A stretch of DNA of 64,000 nucleotides from Candidula unifasciata (GCA_905116865.2 CAJHNH020008557.1:186001-250000), one strand, 5' to 3'; shown: positions 9,403 through 22,009, numbered from the stretch's first letter. Notes: generated by a model from the letters alone, not told the origin. A program made the numbers and translations.

Positions 9403-12372
9403 CGTCTGTGGAGCAGTGACTTGTATGTCTGGCTGTCTGTGGAGCAGTGACTTGTATGTCTGGCTGTCTGTGGAGCAGTGACTTGTATGTCTGGCTGTCT
9501 GTGGAGCAGTGACTGGTATGTCTGGCTGTCTGTGGAGCAGTGACTGGTATGTCTGGCTGTCTGTGGAGCAGTGACTGGTATGTCTGGCTGTCTGTGGAGC
9601 AGTGACTTGTATGTCTGGCTGTCTGTGGAGCAGTGACTTGTATGTCTGGCTGTCTGTGGAGCAGTGACTTGTATGTCTGGCTGTCTGTGGAGCAGTGACT
9701 GATATGTCTGGCTGTCTGTGGAGCAGTGACTTGTATGTCTGGCTGTCTGTGGAGCAGTGACTTGTATGTCTGGCTGTCTGTGGAGCAGGGACTAGTATGT
9801 CTGGCTGTCTGTGGAGCAGTGACTTATGTGTCTGGCTGTCTGTGGAGCAGTGACTGGTATGTCTGGCTGTCTGTGGAGCAGTGGCTTGTATGTCTGGTTG
9901 TCTGTGGAGCAGTGACTTGTGTGTCTGGCTGTCTGTGGAGCAGTGACTGGTATGTCTGGCTGTCTGTGGAGCAGTGACTGGTATATCTGGCTGTCTGTGG
10001 AGCAGTGACTTGTATGTCTGGCTGTCTGAGGAGCAGTGGCTTGTATGTCTGGCTGTCTGTGGAGCAGTGGCTTGTATGTCTGGCTGTCTGTGGAGCAGTG
10101 GCTTGTATGTTTGGCTGTCTGTGGAGCAGTGACTTGTGTGTCTGGCTGGGAGCAGTGACTTGTGTGTCTGGCTGTCTGTGGAGCAGTGACTTGTGTGTCT
10201 GGCTGTCTGTGGAGCAGTGACTTGTATGTCTGGCTGTCTGTGGAGCAGTGACTTGTATGTCTGGCTGTCTGTGGAGCAGTGACTTGTATGTCTGGCTGTC
10301 TGTGGAGCAGTCTGTGACTTGGTATGTCTGGCTGTCTGTGGAGCAGTGGCTGTTGTATGTCTGGCTGTCTGTGGAGCAGTGGCTTGTATGTCTGGCTGTC
10401 TGTGGCAGTGACTTGATGTCTGGCTGTCTGTGTGGAGTGCTTGTATGTCTGGCTGTCTGTGGAGCAGTGGCTGGATATGTCTGGCTGTCTGTGGAGCAGT
10501 GTCTGGTGTCTGAGCAGTGACTTGTATGTCTGGCTGTCTGTGGAGCAGTGGCTTGTATGTCTGGCTGTCTGTGGAGCAGTGGCTTGTATGTCTGGCTGTC
10601 TGTGGAGCAGTGCTTGTATGTCTGGCTGTCTGTGGAGCAGTGGCTTGTATGTCTGGCTGTCTGTGGAGCAGTGGCTTGTATGTCTGGCTGTCTGTGGAGC
10701 AGTGACTGGTATGTCTGGCTGTCTGTCTGGTATGTCTGGCTGTCATGTCTGTGGAGCAGTGACTTGTATGTCTGGCTGTCTGTGGAGCAGTGACTTGTAT
10801 GTCTGGCTGTCTGTGGAGCAGTGGCTTGTATGTCTGGCTGTCTGTGGAGCAGTGGCTTGTATGTCTGGCTGTCTGTGGAGCAGTGGCTTGTATGTCTGGC
10901 TGTCTGTGGAGCAGTGACTTGTATGTCTGGCTGTCTGTGGAGCAGTGACTTGTATGTCTGGCTGTCTGTGGAGCAGTGACTGGTATGTCTGGCTGTCTGT
11001 GGAGCAGTGACTTGTATGTCTGGCTGTCTGTGGAGCAGTGACTTGTATGTCTGGCTCTCGTGGAGCAGGACTGTATGTCTGGCTGTCTGTGGAGCAGTGG
11101 TCTTAGCTGTATGTCTGGCTGTCTGTGGAGCAGTGTGACTTGTGTGTCTGGCTGTCTGTGGAGCAGCAGGACTTGTATGTCTGGCTGTCTGTGGAGCAGT
11201 GACTTGTATGTCTGGCTGTCTGTGGAGCAGTGACTGTATGTCTATGTCTGTGGAGCAGGCTTGTCTGTGGAGTCTGTGGGAGCAGGGCTTGTATGTCTGG
11301 CTGTCTGTGGAGCAGTGGCTTGTATGTCTGGCTGTCTGTGAGCTGGTTGTGTGTCTGGCTGTCTGTGGAGCAGTGACTTGTATGTCTGGCTGTCTGTGGA
11401 GCAGTGAACTTGTTGTGTCTGGACTGTCTGTGGAGCAGTGACTTGTATGTCTGGCTGTCTGTGGAGCAGTGACTTGTATGTCTGGCTGTCTGTGGAGCAG
11501 TGAGCTTGTATGTCCTGGCTGTCTGTGGAGCAGTGACTTGTATGTCTGGCTGTCTGTGGAGCAGTGGCTTGTGTGTCTGGGCTGTGGAGCAGTGGCTGTA
11601 TGAGCTGTCTGTGGAGCAGTGACTGGTATGTATGGCTTGTATGGAGCAGTGGCTTGGTATGTCTGGCTGTGGAGCAGTGACTTGATGTCTGCTGTCGTAT
11701 GTCTGGCTGTCTGTGGAGCAGTGTATGTCTTGTATGTCTGGCTTGGTGTCTGTCTGTGGAGCAGTGGCTTGTATGTCTGGCTGTCTGTGGAGCAGTGGCT
11801 TGTATGTCTGGCTGTCTGTGGAGCAGTGACTTGTATGTCTGGCTGTCTGTGGAGCAGTGGCTTGTATGTCTGGCTGTCTGTGGAGCAGTGACTTGTGTGT
11901 CTGGCTGGGAGCAGTGACTTGTATGTCTGGCTGTCTGTGGAGCAGTGACTTGTATGTTGGCTGTCTGTGGAGCAGTGGCTTGTAGTGTCTGGTCTGGGCA
12001 GTGAGTGGTTTGTCTGGATGTCTGTGGAGCAGTGGCTGTATGTTGGCTGACTGTGGAGCAGTGACTTGTATGTCTGCTGTCTGGGAGCAGTCTGTATGGA
12101 GCTGTGGAGCAGTGACTTGTATGTCTGGCTGTCTGTGGAGCAGTGGACTTGTGTGTCTGGCTGGGAGAGCATGTCTGGTGACTTGTATGTCTGGCTGTCG
12201 GAGCAGTGTGTAGCAGTGGCTGTGTATGTCTGGACTTGTATTGTCTGCTGTGGAGCAGGACGTGTATTGTCTGGCTGGTGGAGCAGTGACTTGGCTGTCT
12301 GTGGAGCAGTGGCTGTATGTCTGGCTGTCTGTGGAGCAGTGGCTTGTATGTCTGGCTGTCTGTGGGAGCAGT
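9403..12372. repeat. minisatellite, 31-bp unit, about 95 copies
   Basis: The unit contains GTCTGGCTGTCTGTGGAGCA followed by GTGACTTGTAT or GTGGCTTGTAT. The left third (9403-10290) is regular; from about 10300 to 12370 the copies carry many single-base and short indels. Because 31 is not a multiple of 3 and the unit has no minus-strand stops, all three minus frames stay open for long distances (382, 456 and 868 codons). These are reading-frame artefacts of the repeat. Confidence 0.97.
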
Positions 12373-12494
12373 TTTTGGAGAAAACATCAAGTAACGGCAG
12401 TAAACAGAAGTGAACAGAACTTTTTTCCAAAGGGGGTAGAATAAAAAAAATTAGAGGAATTCTAGAATAGATGCATTTTAAAATAAGAGCANTA

Positions 12495-12602
12495 GCCCAG
12501 TGTCGTGGTTTTGTCGCCTCCCTGATACCAGGTTGTAGCCCAGTGTGGTGGTTTTGTCGCCTCCCTGATACCAGGTTGTAGCCCAGTGTCGTGGTTTTCT
12601 GT
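12495..12602 (-). repeat. 43-bp unit x about 2.5 at LINE 3' end
   Basis: The unit includes GTGGTTTTGTCGCCTCCCTG and ACCAGGTTGTAGCCCAGTGT. On the minus strand it directly follows the coding remnant of the LINE fragment at 12590-13690, so it looks like a tandemly repeated 3' tail. An N at 12492 lies at its edge. Confidence 0.8.
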
Positions 12603-13690
12603 GTTTGTCTTGCGCTTCCCGTGTTGCTTGGGTGATGGATTGATCTATTTGCAGGTTTCAGCTACCCCATTTATCCGTCTCTTTTTTTTTGTCGTCCCCA
12701 CGCACCTTCTAAGATGTTCTGCTGTAAAAAGTCTTATATGCAATTTGGTCCGTCTATATTCTCATCAGATGGCCAAACCATTTCAGTCTTTGTTTTGTCA
12801 GTATAATTAAGACATGGTCTTATTCCAGCTATCTCTCTAATGCTGGTATTCGTAACCCTGTCCCTTCCTGTGTGATTAGTGACCTTACGGAGGCAGCGCA
12901 TCTCATATCAAGTTGTTTTCTGTTCTAATGCCTTATTGACTGTCTTTGTTTGACACTGATAGCATAAAGAATGGTTAGAGATGCGATTAATCATTTGCTG
13001 TTTTACAGGAAGGGAGACTTTTGGGTGTCTAAGCAGTGGGGCTAACTGTTAGGTGGCAGAATTTGCCTTCTGCACTCTGGATTCTGTCTCTCCACCGACT
13101 ATGCCATCTTTCGTAAATATGCGTCCTAGATATTTGAATTCTCGTACTTCTTTGATTGTAGTACCGTTAACATGTTATTATGTTTCCTGCCTATCCTCAT
13201 TACCTCAGTTTTGCGGTGTTTATTCTCATATCACACTTGGTGCAGGTTTGATGTAAGGAGTCAGTATGGTGTTGTAAAAAATTCTGTTCTTATCGTCTGC
13301 AAAAAGAAGTTCATTGATTTCTTCAGTGTCTGTATTTCCTCCATGTAAGTAATGAATAGCAATGATGAAAGGACACACACATCCCTGTCTGACACTCGAT
13401 GAGATGGCAAACGAGTAGGCCATTCTTACTTTGTACTGACTGTCTTTAAAAAGTGCCGTAATGTTATCCCGTAGTAGCGTAGTTGATCTAGAATATTCCA
13501 CAGTTTATATCTTTTCTCGATCTAACGCCTTCTCTTGATCTATAAATCTAAGATGTTGGCTTTTATCATATTTAATAGACTGCTCGCACATCTCTCTTAA
13601 AAAATATTTTGCATCTGTGCAGCCCTTTCCGTTCGTGAAACCGTACTGTTTCTTACTTAACGTGTGTTCTAGTACTGTTCAAGCTCTCAG
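12590..13690 (-). mobile_element. decayed non-LTR retrotransposon, RT palm to C-terminus
   Basis: Minus-strand translation shows, in order, QYGFTNGKGCTDA, SSSVRQGCV, NELLFADD (the palm FADD motif), REFKYLGRIFTKDG, RKVTNHTGRDRV and RLKWFGHLMRI. Several in-frame stops and frame changes separate the blocks, so it is a pseudogene. The endonuclease and 5' UTR are absent. The 43-bp repeat at 12495-12602 forms the 3' end. It lies in the first intron of the visible TCF gene, antisense to it. Confidence 0.85.
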
Positions 13691-13954
13691 TTCCAATATG
13701 GCTCCAGTTTGAGATGCCACTGTATGTTCCAGAGTTCTGTCTGTGTCTCCCAAATGAGGACAATGATTGCTGCCAGACAGTCACTCGGAACTTTCCGTGC
13801 CTTCCAGACTATGTTAAAGATTCTGGTCCACCAAGCTGTTGCTGTTGTCTTACATACAAGGAACATTTATATTGTAATACCATCGATTCCCGCTGCCTTG
13901 TTCCTTTTACTTTGTTTAAGGACATTTTCAGCTTCAGGTTATAGAATAGTAAAT
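13691..13954. other. probable upstream part of the decayed LINE, unresolved
   Basis: This stretch continues upstream of the minus-strand reverse-transcriptase blocks but no motif could be placed. Short plus-strand frames here have no domain. Confidence 0.3.
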
Positions 13955-14636
13955 ACGTGAAGGTACGTCATAGTTGGCGTGTGGTTTAGTTTGTATAACC
14001 ATGGTCGCCACTATGTGGTGTCATGGTTGGCGTGTTGTTTAGTTTGTATCATGGTCGCCACTATGTGGTGTCATAGTTGGCGTGGTGTTTAGTTTGTATC
14101 ATGGTCGCCACTATGTGGTGTCATGGTTGGCGTGTTGTTTAGTTTGTATAACCATGGTCGCCACTATGTGGTGTCATGGTTGACGTGGTGTTTAGTTTGT
14201 ATAACCATGGTCGCCACTATGTGGTGTCATGGTTGGCGTGGTGTTTAGTTTGTATAACCATGGTCGCCACTATGTGGTGTAATAGTTTACTTGGTGTTTA
14301 GTTTGTATAACCATGGTCGCCACTATGTGGTGTCATGGTTGGCGTGTTGTTTAGTTTGTATAACCGTGGTCGCCACTGTGTGGTGTCATGGTTGGCTTGG
14401 TGTTTAGTTTGTATAACCATGGTCGCCACTATGTGGTGTCATGGTTGGCGTGTTGTTTAGTTTGTATCATGGTCGCCACTATGTGGTGTCATGGTTGGCG
14501 TGTTGTTTAGTTTGTATCATGGTCGCCACTATGTGGTGTCATGGTTGGCGTGTTGTTTAGTTTGTATCATGGTCGCCACAATGTGGTGTCATAGTTGGCG
14601 TGTTGTTTAGTTTGTATAACCATGGTCGCCACTATC
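13955..14636. repeat. minisatellite, 49-53-bp unit, about 13 copies
   Basis: The unit contains GTTTAGTTTGTATAACCATG and GTCGCCACTATGTGGTGTCA. Two length forms differ by presence of AACC (TATAACCATGG versus TATCATGG). Confidence 0.95.
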
Positions 14637-14832
14637 GATATTTGTTTAGATATGTTAAAGTAACGCAGAAAGAAGACTTTAAACAGACAAACGTGATCGC
14701 TAACAACACGTTGGTTTGGGCACCAATCAGTTCCATGCTTTAATAACTCATTCTATTAGTTCAGCATTCTGAAACACGCTGAGTGATACTGTCCGTGTGT
14801 GCGCCAAAGAACTTGAGTGGCGTCAGGCATAT

Positions 14833-17800
14833 ATCATTGACTGTCCATGTTTGCTGACTATTTCTTGTGACACGAGGAGCACGTTGTCGACTATCCATGT
14901 TTGCTGAAGATATCTAGTGGCACGAGGAGCATGTTGTCGACTATCATGTTTGCTGAAGATATCTAGTGACACGAGGAGCATGTTGTCGACTATCATGTTT
15001 GCTGAAGATATCTAGTGACACGAGGAGCATGTTGTCGACTATCATGTTTGCTGAAGATATCTAGTGACACGAGGAGCACGTTGTCGACTATCATGTTTGC
15101 TGAAGATATCTAGTGACACGAGGAGCATGTTGTCGACTATCATGTTTGCTGAAGATATCTAGTGACACGAGGAGCATGTTGTCGACTATCATGTTTTTGC
15201 TGAAGATATCTAGTGACACGAGGAGCATGTTGTCGACTATCATGTTTGCTGAAGATATCTAGTGACACGAGGAGCATGTTGTCGACTATCCATGTTTGCT
15301 GAAGATATCTAGTGACACGAGGAGCATGTTGTCGACTATCATGTTTGCTGAAGATATCTAGTGACACGAGGAGCATGTTGTCGACTATCATGTTTGCTGA
15401 AGATATCTAGTGACAAACGAGGAGCATGTTGTCGACTATCATGTTTGCTGAAGATATCTAGTGACACGAGGAGCATGTTGTCGACTATCCATGTTTGCTG
15501 AAGATATCTAGTGACACGAGGAGCATGTTGTCGACTATCATGTTTGCTGAAGATATCTAGCGACACGAGGAGCACGTTGTCGACTATCATGTTTGCTGAA
15601 GATATCTAGTGACACGAGGAGCATGTTGTCGACTATCATGTTTGCTGAAGATATCTAGTGACACGAGGAGCATTGTTGTCGACTATCATGTTTGCTGAAG
15701 ATATCTAGTGACACGAGGAGCATGTTGTCGACTATCCATGTTTGCTGAGATATCTAGTGACACGAGGAGCATGTTGTCGACTATCATGTTTGCTGAAGAT
15801 ATCTAGCGACACGAGGAGCACGTTGTCGACTATCATGTTTGCTGAAGATATCTAGTGACACGAGGAGCATGTTGTCGACTATCATGTTTGCTGAAGATAT
15901 CTAGTGACACGAGGAGCATGTTGTCGACTATCATGTTTGCTGAAGATATCTAGTGACACGAGGAGCATGTTGTCGACTATCATGTTTGCTGAAGATATCT
16001 AGTGACACGAGGAGCATGTTGTCGACTATCATGTTTGCTGAAGATATCTAGTGACACGAGGAGCATGTTGTCGACTATCATGTTTGCTGAAGATATCTAG
16101 TGACACGAGGAGCATGTTGTCGACTATCATGTTTGCTGAAGATATCTAGTGACACGAGGAGCATGTTGTCGACTATCCATGTTTGCTGAAGATATCTAGT
16201 GACACGAGGAGCATGTTGTCGACTATCCATGTTTGCCGAAGATATCTAGTGACACGAGGAGCATGTTGTCGACTATCATGTTTGCTGAAGATATCTAGTG
16301 ACACGAGGAGCATGTTGTCGACTATCCATGTTTGCTGAAGATATCTAGTGACACGAGGAGCATGTTGTCGACTATCCATGTTTGCCGAAGATATCTAGTG
16401 ACACGAGGAGCATGTTGTCGACTATCATGTTTGCTGAAGATATCTAGTGACACGAGGAGCACGTTGTCGACTATCATGTTTGCTGAAGATATCTAGTGAC
16501 ACGAGGAGCATGTTGTCGACTATCCACATGTTTGCTGAAGATATCTAGTGACACGAGGAGCATGTTGTCGACTATCATGTTTGCTGAAGATATCTAGTGG
16601 CACGAGGAGCACGTTGTCGACTATCATGTTTGCTGAAGATATCTAGTGACACGAGGAGCATGTTGTCGACTATCATGTTTGCTGAAGATATCTAGTGACA
16701 CGAGGAGCATGTTGTCGACTATCATGTTTGCTGAAGATATCTAGTGGCACGAGGAGCACGTTGTCGACTATCATGTTTGCTGAAGATATCTAGTGACACG
16801 AGGAGCACGTTGTCGACTATCATGTTTGCTGAAGATATCTAGTGACACGAGGAGCACGTTGTCGACTATCATGTTTGCTGAAGATATCTAGTGACACGAG
16901 GAGCACGTTGTCGACTATCATGTTTGCTGAAGATATCTAGTGACACGAGGAGCACGTTGTCGACTATCATGTTTGCTGAAGATATCTAGTGGCACGAGGA
17001 GCATGTTGTCGACTATCCATGTTTGCTGAAGATTTCTAGCGACACGAGGAGCATGTTGTCGACTATCCATGTTTGCTAAAGATATCTAGCGACACGAGGA
17101 GCATGTTGTCGACTATCATGTTTGCTGAAGATATCTAGCGACACGAGGAGCATGTTGTCGACTATCCATGTTTGCTGAAGATATCTAGTGACACGAGGAG
17201 CATGTTGTCGACTATCCATGTTTGCCGAAGATATCTAGTGACACGAGGAGCATGTTGTCGACTATCATGTTTGCTGAAGATATCTAGTGACACGAGGAGC
17301 ATGTTGTTCGACTATCCATGTTTGCTGAAGATATCTAGTGACACGAGGAGCATGTTGTCGACTATCCATGTTTGCCGAAGATATCTAGTGACACGAGGAG
17401 CATGTTGTCGACTATCATGTTTGCTGAAGATATCTAGTGACACGAGGAGCACGTTGTCGACTATCATGTTTGCTGAAGATATCTAGTGACACGAGGAGCA
17501 CGTTGTCGACTATCCATGTTTGCCGAAGATATCTAGTGACACGAGGAGCATGTTGTCGACTATCATGTTTGCTGAAGATATCTAGTGACACGAGGAGCAT
17601 GTTGTCGACTATCATGTTTGCTGAAGATATCTAGTGACACGAGGAGCATGTTGTCGACTATCCATGTTTGCTGAAGATATCTAGTGACACGAGGAGCATG
17701 TTGTCGACTATCATGTTTGCTGAAGATATCTAGTGGCACGAGGAGCACGTTGTCGACTATCATGTTTGCTGAAGATATCTAGTGACACGAGGAGCATGTT

Positions 17801-18400
17801 GTCGACTATCATGTTTTGCTGAAGATATCTAGTGACACGAGGAGCATGTTGTCGACTATCATGTTTGCTGAAGATATCTAGTGGCACGAGGAGCACGTTG
17901 TCGACTATCATGTTTGCTGAAGATATCTAGTGACACGAGGAGCACGTTGTCGACTATCATGTTTGCTGAAGATATCTAGTGACACGAGGAGCACGTTGTC
18001 GACTATCATGTTTGCTGAAGATATCTAGTGACACGAGGAGCACGTTGTCGACTATCATGTTTGCTGAAGATATCTAGTGACACGAGGAGCACGTTGTCGA
18101 CTATCATGTTTGCTGAAGATATCTAGTGGCACGAGGAGCATGTTGTCGACTATCCATGTTTGCTGAAGATTTCTAGCGACACGAGGAGCATGTTGTCGAC
18201 TATCCATGTTTGCTGAAGATATCTAGCGACACGAGGAGCATGTTGTCGACTATCATGTTTGCTGAAGATATCTAGCGACACGAGGAGCATGTTGTCGACT
18301 ATCCATGTTTGCTGAAGATATCTAGTGACACGAGGAGCATGTTGTCGACTATCCATGTTTGCCGAAGATATCTAGTGGCACGAGGCACATATCGTCGACT
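14833..18400. repeat. minisatellite, 49-50-bp unit, about 72 copies
   Basis: The unit contains GTTTGCTGAAGATATCTAGT, GACACGAGGAGCATG and TTGTCGACTATC; each copy has a GTCGAC site. The 49/50-bp difference is ATCATG versus ATCCATG. A block at about 16580-17240 reappears at about 17720-18370, an offset of 1137 bp judged from the rare GATTTCTAGCGACACG variant at 17031 and 18168. Confidence 0.97.
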
Positions 18401-19125
18401 AACCGTGTTTGCTGAAAAATATTTGTGACACGAAACACATATAACCGTGTTTGCTGAACAATTTTTTTGACATAAGGCACATATTTTCGACTAACCGTGT
18501 TTGCTTAAAACTTTGTGAAACGAAGCACGTACTGTAGACTAGTCGTGTTTGCTGAAGATATCTATTGACACGAGGCACATATTTTAGAATGGTCCTGTGT
18601 GCCGACGAATTCTAGTGACAGTCATATATTGCAAATTAGCTATGTTTGCTGAAGAATTCTAGTGACACGAGTCACATACTGTAAATTGGCCGTGTTTGCT
18701 GGAGAATTCTAGTGACACGAGTCACATACTGTAAATTGGCCGTGTTTGCTGGAGAATTCTAGTGACACGAGTCACATACTGTAAATTAGCCATGTTTGCT
18801 GAAGAATTCTAGTGACACGAGTCACATATTGTAAATTAGCCGTGTTTGCTGAAGAATTCTAGTGACACGAGTCACATACTGTAAATTAGCTGTGTTTGCT
18901 GAAGATATCTATTGACACGAGGCACATATTTTAGAATGGTCCTGTGTGCCGAAGAATTCTAGTGACAGTCATATATTGCAAATTAGCTGTGTTTGCTGAA
19001 GAATTCTAGTGACACGAGTCACATATTGTAAATTAGCCGTGTTTGCTGAAGAATTCTAGTGACACGAGTCACATATTGTAAATTAGCCGTGTTTGCTGAA
19101 GAATTCTAGTGACACGAGTCACATA
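18401..19125. repeat. diverged extension of the 49-bp array, about 14 copies
   Basis: Degenerate units carry GAAGAATTCTAGTGACACG and CACATATTGTAAATTAGC in place of the main-array blocks. A rare pair (CACATATTTTAGAATGGTCC followed by a short CATATATTG copy) appears near 18570 and again near 18925, an internal duplication of about 350 bp. Confidence 0.9.
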
Positions 19126-19984
19126 TTGGAAAGACGTCTGGATGCGAACACCAGTAATATTTACGAGGCCAGAGAAATGTCCACAAAAGACGTGAGGAAC
19201 TGTGGTTTCGTGGTTTCTCCATCAAGGTCAAGGGGCAGGAGAAAACAAGACACCTTATATGTCATAAGACCAACATTTGGAATACATGGTTGAGAAAAGA
19301 AGCCAAAGACTTGCTGTACCTTGATACATGGAGACCGAAATCTGTGGCGATTGGTGAGTTCCCTGAACACTTTCTGACGACTTTAACTGGCATGTTAGTA
19401 AACACGCTGACACACTGGTTGTCTAGGTTAGATGCCCTTATACTCGTTGGCAACTCGGTTGAACCTGTATTTGATATTTTTCCCTGTGCCGTCTGTAATG
19501 GGCCACCGGGAGAATCATTTATTTAATCTAACCCTGCCTTACCTTGCACAATCACTGACAAGAGAAAGTACACAGTAAAATATGCACGGGTCCTCGGTGT
19601 GTCTTAAAAAACACAAACAATGGTTATATATCAACAAGAGCCAACTACCCGCAACAGCAATGCCATGCAGATGATGTCAAATGCTAATGCACTGGAATCA
19701 GACGCCGGAAAACAAGAGAAACGGATGGCGAGGCTCCAGTGGCACTTTTATAATTCTACAGGAAACCGGTGGCTGTGACTGTAACGATGCAAGGGGTGTC
19801 ACTCCAAGCCATGTTTATTATCTCCTCTTGGTTGTTTGTTCTCCGTAGAGTTGCGGAGCTGTTTAATTCCTTGTCGCCCTGTTGACTTCTCCGACGATGT
19901 CTGTTTATTCAGGGAATGCGGAGAGTTGCCTGCGCGTGTGTGCTGGCGAAATGTTTTGTGTTTAACCTAGAGTATTATCTAAAC
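19126..19984. other. unique intronic stretch
   Basis: No exon is recognised. Short overlapping frames at 19093-19526 on both strands have no domain. Confidence 0.4.
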
Positions 19985-20030
19985 TACGTTCCGTAAAAGA
20001 CTTGCTGATTGATGATGATTATCTAAAGCG
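19985..20030 (+). repeat. short match to the 3' end of LINE family B
   Basis: GTTCCGTAAAAGACTTGCTG and ATTGATGATGA nearly repeat the 3' end at about 63400-63430 (GTTCTGTAAAGGACTTGCTA, ATTGATGATGA). Only this terminal piece is recognisable. Confidence 0.5.
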
Positions 20031-20582
20031 AGCGAAGGAAAATAAGATGGTGCTCGTTTGTGCATGCTCAAGGCAAAGGACGCGGCAGGATTATACAGTG
20101 GTTGTGCATTAACATGCTACGGGAAGTAGCAATCGGTGAGAACGTGGGCGTGATCATGGTTAACAGAAGATTGCAAGCTATGAAAGATGCAATGCATTTG
20201 TCTGCACACTGGAAACGTTTCTTTTATCTGTTGTTGCCTCTAGTTCTTGTAGCACACCATGCCCAATACGACCGAAGGCGTGGGAAATGGGCTTTAACAT
20301 GTTACTTGACATCACCTCCAGTTCTGGTGAAAGGACTTATCCCATCACATTGTTACTGGTGCTGATATCACTAGTGCAAACTGTGCGGTTGCAATTATCT
20401 AGACGTTGTTATTAGCATAGTATCGTTTTCTTCACGGGTGTATTTCTACAGAGAACCCAGGGTATCGTCGCCGGAGCTATTATTCGTGTGCTTTGTGCGA
20501 CTGTGTCAACAGGCCGCTAGCAGTGTACTGAGAGAGACCGAACCGTATGGGAGAAGAGCTCGTGTAGCGAAGTAGATTCTGG
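20031..20582. other. unique intronic stretch
   Basis: No gene recognised; the 101-codon frame at 20060-20365 has no domain. Confidence 0.35.
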
Positions 20583-20830
20583 ATACGATGCTTTGCTCAA
20601 CATTAAAAATCGTCACGTTAAACCAGCATCCCTGAAGGGGAGTTCTTTAGGTTGTAATTATGACCCAAATTTTCGGCACCATATAAAATGACTTAGCATT
20701 GCTCGCCACAAAGTAGCTATGAAAAAGACCCCTTTAGTGTTGATGCGATAGGAGACAGACCCAAACACTATCCTGACCGGCGACGAAGTCGTCTACCGGC
20801 TAGCCAGTGGGCGACCCGGTCGCAAATGTG
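20583..20830 (+). repeat. interspersed repeat family G, copy 1
   Basis: It shares blocks in the same order with 54364-54545: GCTTTGCT, CAGCATCCC, AGGTTGTAATTATGA, then GTCTACCGGC and CCAGTGGGCG. The two copies differ by an insertion in the middle. Confidence 0.6.
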
Positions 20831-21461
20831 ATGGAAGTCGATGCTGTCGAATTTAACTTTTTTAATAATAGTCAAGCCAAGGTCACTGTTCACGTCATGG
20901 TGTATCGGCCAAGGAAGCTACTCACATTTGGATAGACCAGTAGGCTCACAATGGTTGATACGGTCAGTCACCATCGCATTGGTCACTTTTACTTCCCTTG
21001 TATCCATTTTAGAATGTGTCAGACTGGGAGCCAGGGTAATTTGGGGATTGAAAAAAAAGGAAGGGGGGGGGGGTGGTTTGGGGTTCGACTTGATAGTGAT
21101 TAGAACCTAAGACTGGTAGTATCATACTTAGAACATCCTCTGTATAGTGAATTACAGGTGGGTAGAGGACGTCGAGGTCTGCCTTTACTGCTGTATAAAG
21201 ATATGTGCAAACAGGACATGAATGATGCGGTTATTGAGATGGATTTGTGGAAAGCGAGTGAAAATCATTTAGGGAATATGGATCCAGGAGACAGGGATAA
21301 CGTTGAATACCTGCCATTACAGCATTGCTCTGGAAATTGTATGTTCTAATTATGGAAGACTTGTGCTTAACACAGTCGAGACTTGCTAGCCATACGCACC
21401 GTTGACATGGCTTGTGATTCCTCCCATGCTTTCACACAGCACATTATAACGCTTCCGTCTC
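20831..21461. other. unique intronic stretch
   Basis: No gene recognised; a poly-G run sits at about 21064-21073. Confidence 0.35.
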
Positions 21462-21671
21462 ACTAGCGTAGTTGGCTAAACCGGTTGCGCGGTGACCGGG
21501 TGACGAACTCATTGTGATCCCGGGTTCACGCCCAGGGGTAGGCAGAAAAGCCACATTTTTCCCAGAATTACGGTATTTATCATGGAATCAAGGCCGAAGG
21601 GTTGCGATATCCATAGTACCGAGCCTAAGGGTTAAAACTCATGGCTTCTAGATTTAAAAAAAAAAAAAAAA
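21462..21671 (+). repeat. tRNA-derived SINE with poly-A tail
   Basis: The A-box TAGCGTAGTTGG fits the pol III consensus exactly; the B-box-like GGTTCACGCCC follows about 45 bases later. The body ends in a run of about 16 A residues (21656-21671), as expected of a retroposed SINE. Length is about 210 bp. Confidence 0.65.
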
Positions 21672-21687
21672 CACTTACCGTCTAGAA

Positions 21688-21868
21688 CAGAGCTATTCTA
21701 CTAAGTTGACTTAAGGGTCAAAATGTTGAACACGGGGGTTGTCCCGGCCACGTTCCCGAACCCCACCGTAAACAGATCATTAGCAGTATGTTTAACACAA
21801 TACAATTGGCAGTGTTTCCGTGGGCCACTTGCTAGGCCTCGGAGAGCCGCCACTTGGTCCAGAAAGAC
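21688..21868 (+). mobile_element. hAT-like non-autonomous element, degraded copy
   Basis: It shares CAGATCATTA, ACAATACA, GGCAGTG and GGGCCACTTGCTAGG in order with the better preserved element at 53659-53841. The 5' end CAGAGCTATTCTACTAAGTT aligns with that element's start; the 3' end is poorly preserved. Confidence 0.55.
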
Positions 21869-22009
21869 GGAAAGGTGCCAGCAGCTGTTATTGCTGGAGA
21901 TGTATTCAAGCTCTCACAGATGCTGCTACGGTACCGCTCTTCTTTTTTCCTGTGCTACCGTAACAGTTTAATGTAGTTACATATTAACCACATGTGATTG
22001 CCTTCCCAG

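Noticed and set aside
9403..12372. CRISPR array (regular direct repeats)
   Set aside because: Units are head-to-tail without unique spacers, and the gene context is eukaryotic.
9824..12430. 868- and 456-codon minus-strand open frames with His/Gln/Thr-rich repeats
   Set aside because: They read a 31-bp tandem unit without stops in every minus frame; frame depends on indels, and there is no non-repeat domain.
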